The notes under the pieces: generated by a model
Told to the model about the DNA's origin: nothing
Databases searched by the model: none
The model's input: the letters and a program-made list of their open reading frames with translations, nothing else
Origin: Deltaproteobacteria bacterium
GTDB taxonomy: Bacteria; Desulfobacterota; Desulfobacteria; Desulfobacterales; C00003060
Assembly: GCA_003647435.1 (NCBI GenBank)
Contig: QMMV01000012.1
Coordinates: forward strand, 1 to 14,969
Length of the DNA stretch: 14,969 nt
Direction of reading: 5' to 3'
Program-made: the position numbers and the translations under genes
Shown here: positions 14,899 through 14,969 of the stretch, piece by piece
How the letters are laid out: each line of letters opens with the position of its first letter
How positions within the stretch are numbered: position 1 is the first letter of the stretch

Positions 14899-14969
14899 GG
14901 TAAAACCTACCATTGTGGTAAAATGTTTGCTATAACGTTAGCCAATGAAGCGGGAGGAGTGATCCCGAA
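14899..14969 (+). promoter_or_regulatory. Upstream region of a divergent gene starting past the window end
   Basis: GGGAGGAG at 14952-14959 is a strong Shine-Dalgarno whose start codon would fall at or just beyond base 14969, so a + strand gene divergent from ileS probably begins there. Upstream are two copies of GGTAAAA (14899-14905 and 14917-14923, period 18) and a small palindrome TACCA-TTG-TGGTA (14908-14920), which could be an operator in the shared intergenic region. I see no convincing promoter hexamers. Confidence 0.4.

Noticed and set aside
14923..14969. ATG at 14923 reading ITLANEAGG as a ParA-like gene start
   Set aside because: The ParA start would need a Walker A motif (KGGVGKT), which is absent, and the better Shine-Dalgarno lies downstream at 14952-14959.

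Overview
The window looks like a chromosomal segment of a Gram-negative bacterium, most likely a deltaproteobacterium (Desulfobacterota). This is inferred from the compact ileS-lspA-lgt-holA cluster, an NtrB-type multi-PAS hybrid kinase, a dispersed short palindromic repeat next to holA, and PilZ and MltB-type protein styles. No rRNA or marker set is present to fix the taxon. There is no phage, CRISPR array or complete transposase gene.

Left part (1-5792, all + strand). A transposon-end-like sequence (93-143) and a non-coding leader precede a tight gene run: a UDP-ManNAc-type dehydrogenase (344-1684), a soluble sensor-kinase-like ATPase (1696-3063), an MltB-type lytic transglycosylase (3032-3955, overlapping the kinase) and a 65-residue two-helix PLDc_N membrane protein (4014-4211). 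A broken PilZ gene (about 4215-4486) follows, and then a 441-residue, strongly divergent phosphoglycerate kinase homologue (4467-5792). The first four genes share an envelope/polysaccharide theme. The PGK homologue lacks several residues considered hallmarks of glycolytic PGK.

Middle (5793-6293). A complete tRNA-Glu(CTC) with encoded CCA is followed by a clean intrinsic terminator. After that come a short coding remnant resembling DUF1156-type DNA methylases and a cluster of GC-rich imperfect palindromes built on GGCACGGTGGCC.

Right part (6294-14790, all - strand). A 910-residue hybrid histidine kinase (four PAS domains, kinase core, receiver) ends next to the palindromes. Its upstream side is bordered by a 54-bp scar (9141-9194) that shares sequence with the transposon-end-like DNA at 93-143. 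Beyond the scar lies a housekeeping cluster transcribed leftwards: ileS, lspA (probable TTG start overlapping the ileS stop), lgt and holA. It covers isoleucine charging, the first two steps of lipoprotein maturation, and the DNA polymerase III delta subunit.

Overall, a 9-kb segment with several decayed genes (144-9140) sits between two related mobile-element relics and abuts a stable core cluster. I see no convincing new defence or mobile system. The best leads are the divergent PGK, the kinase/transglycosylase gene run, the gene remnants and the paired transposon scars.
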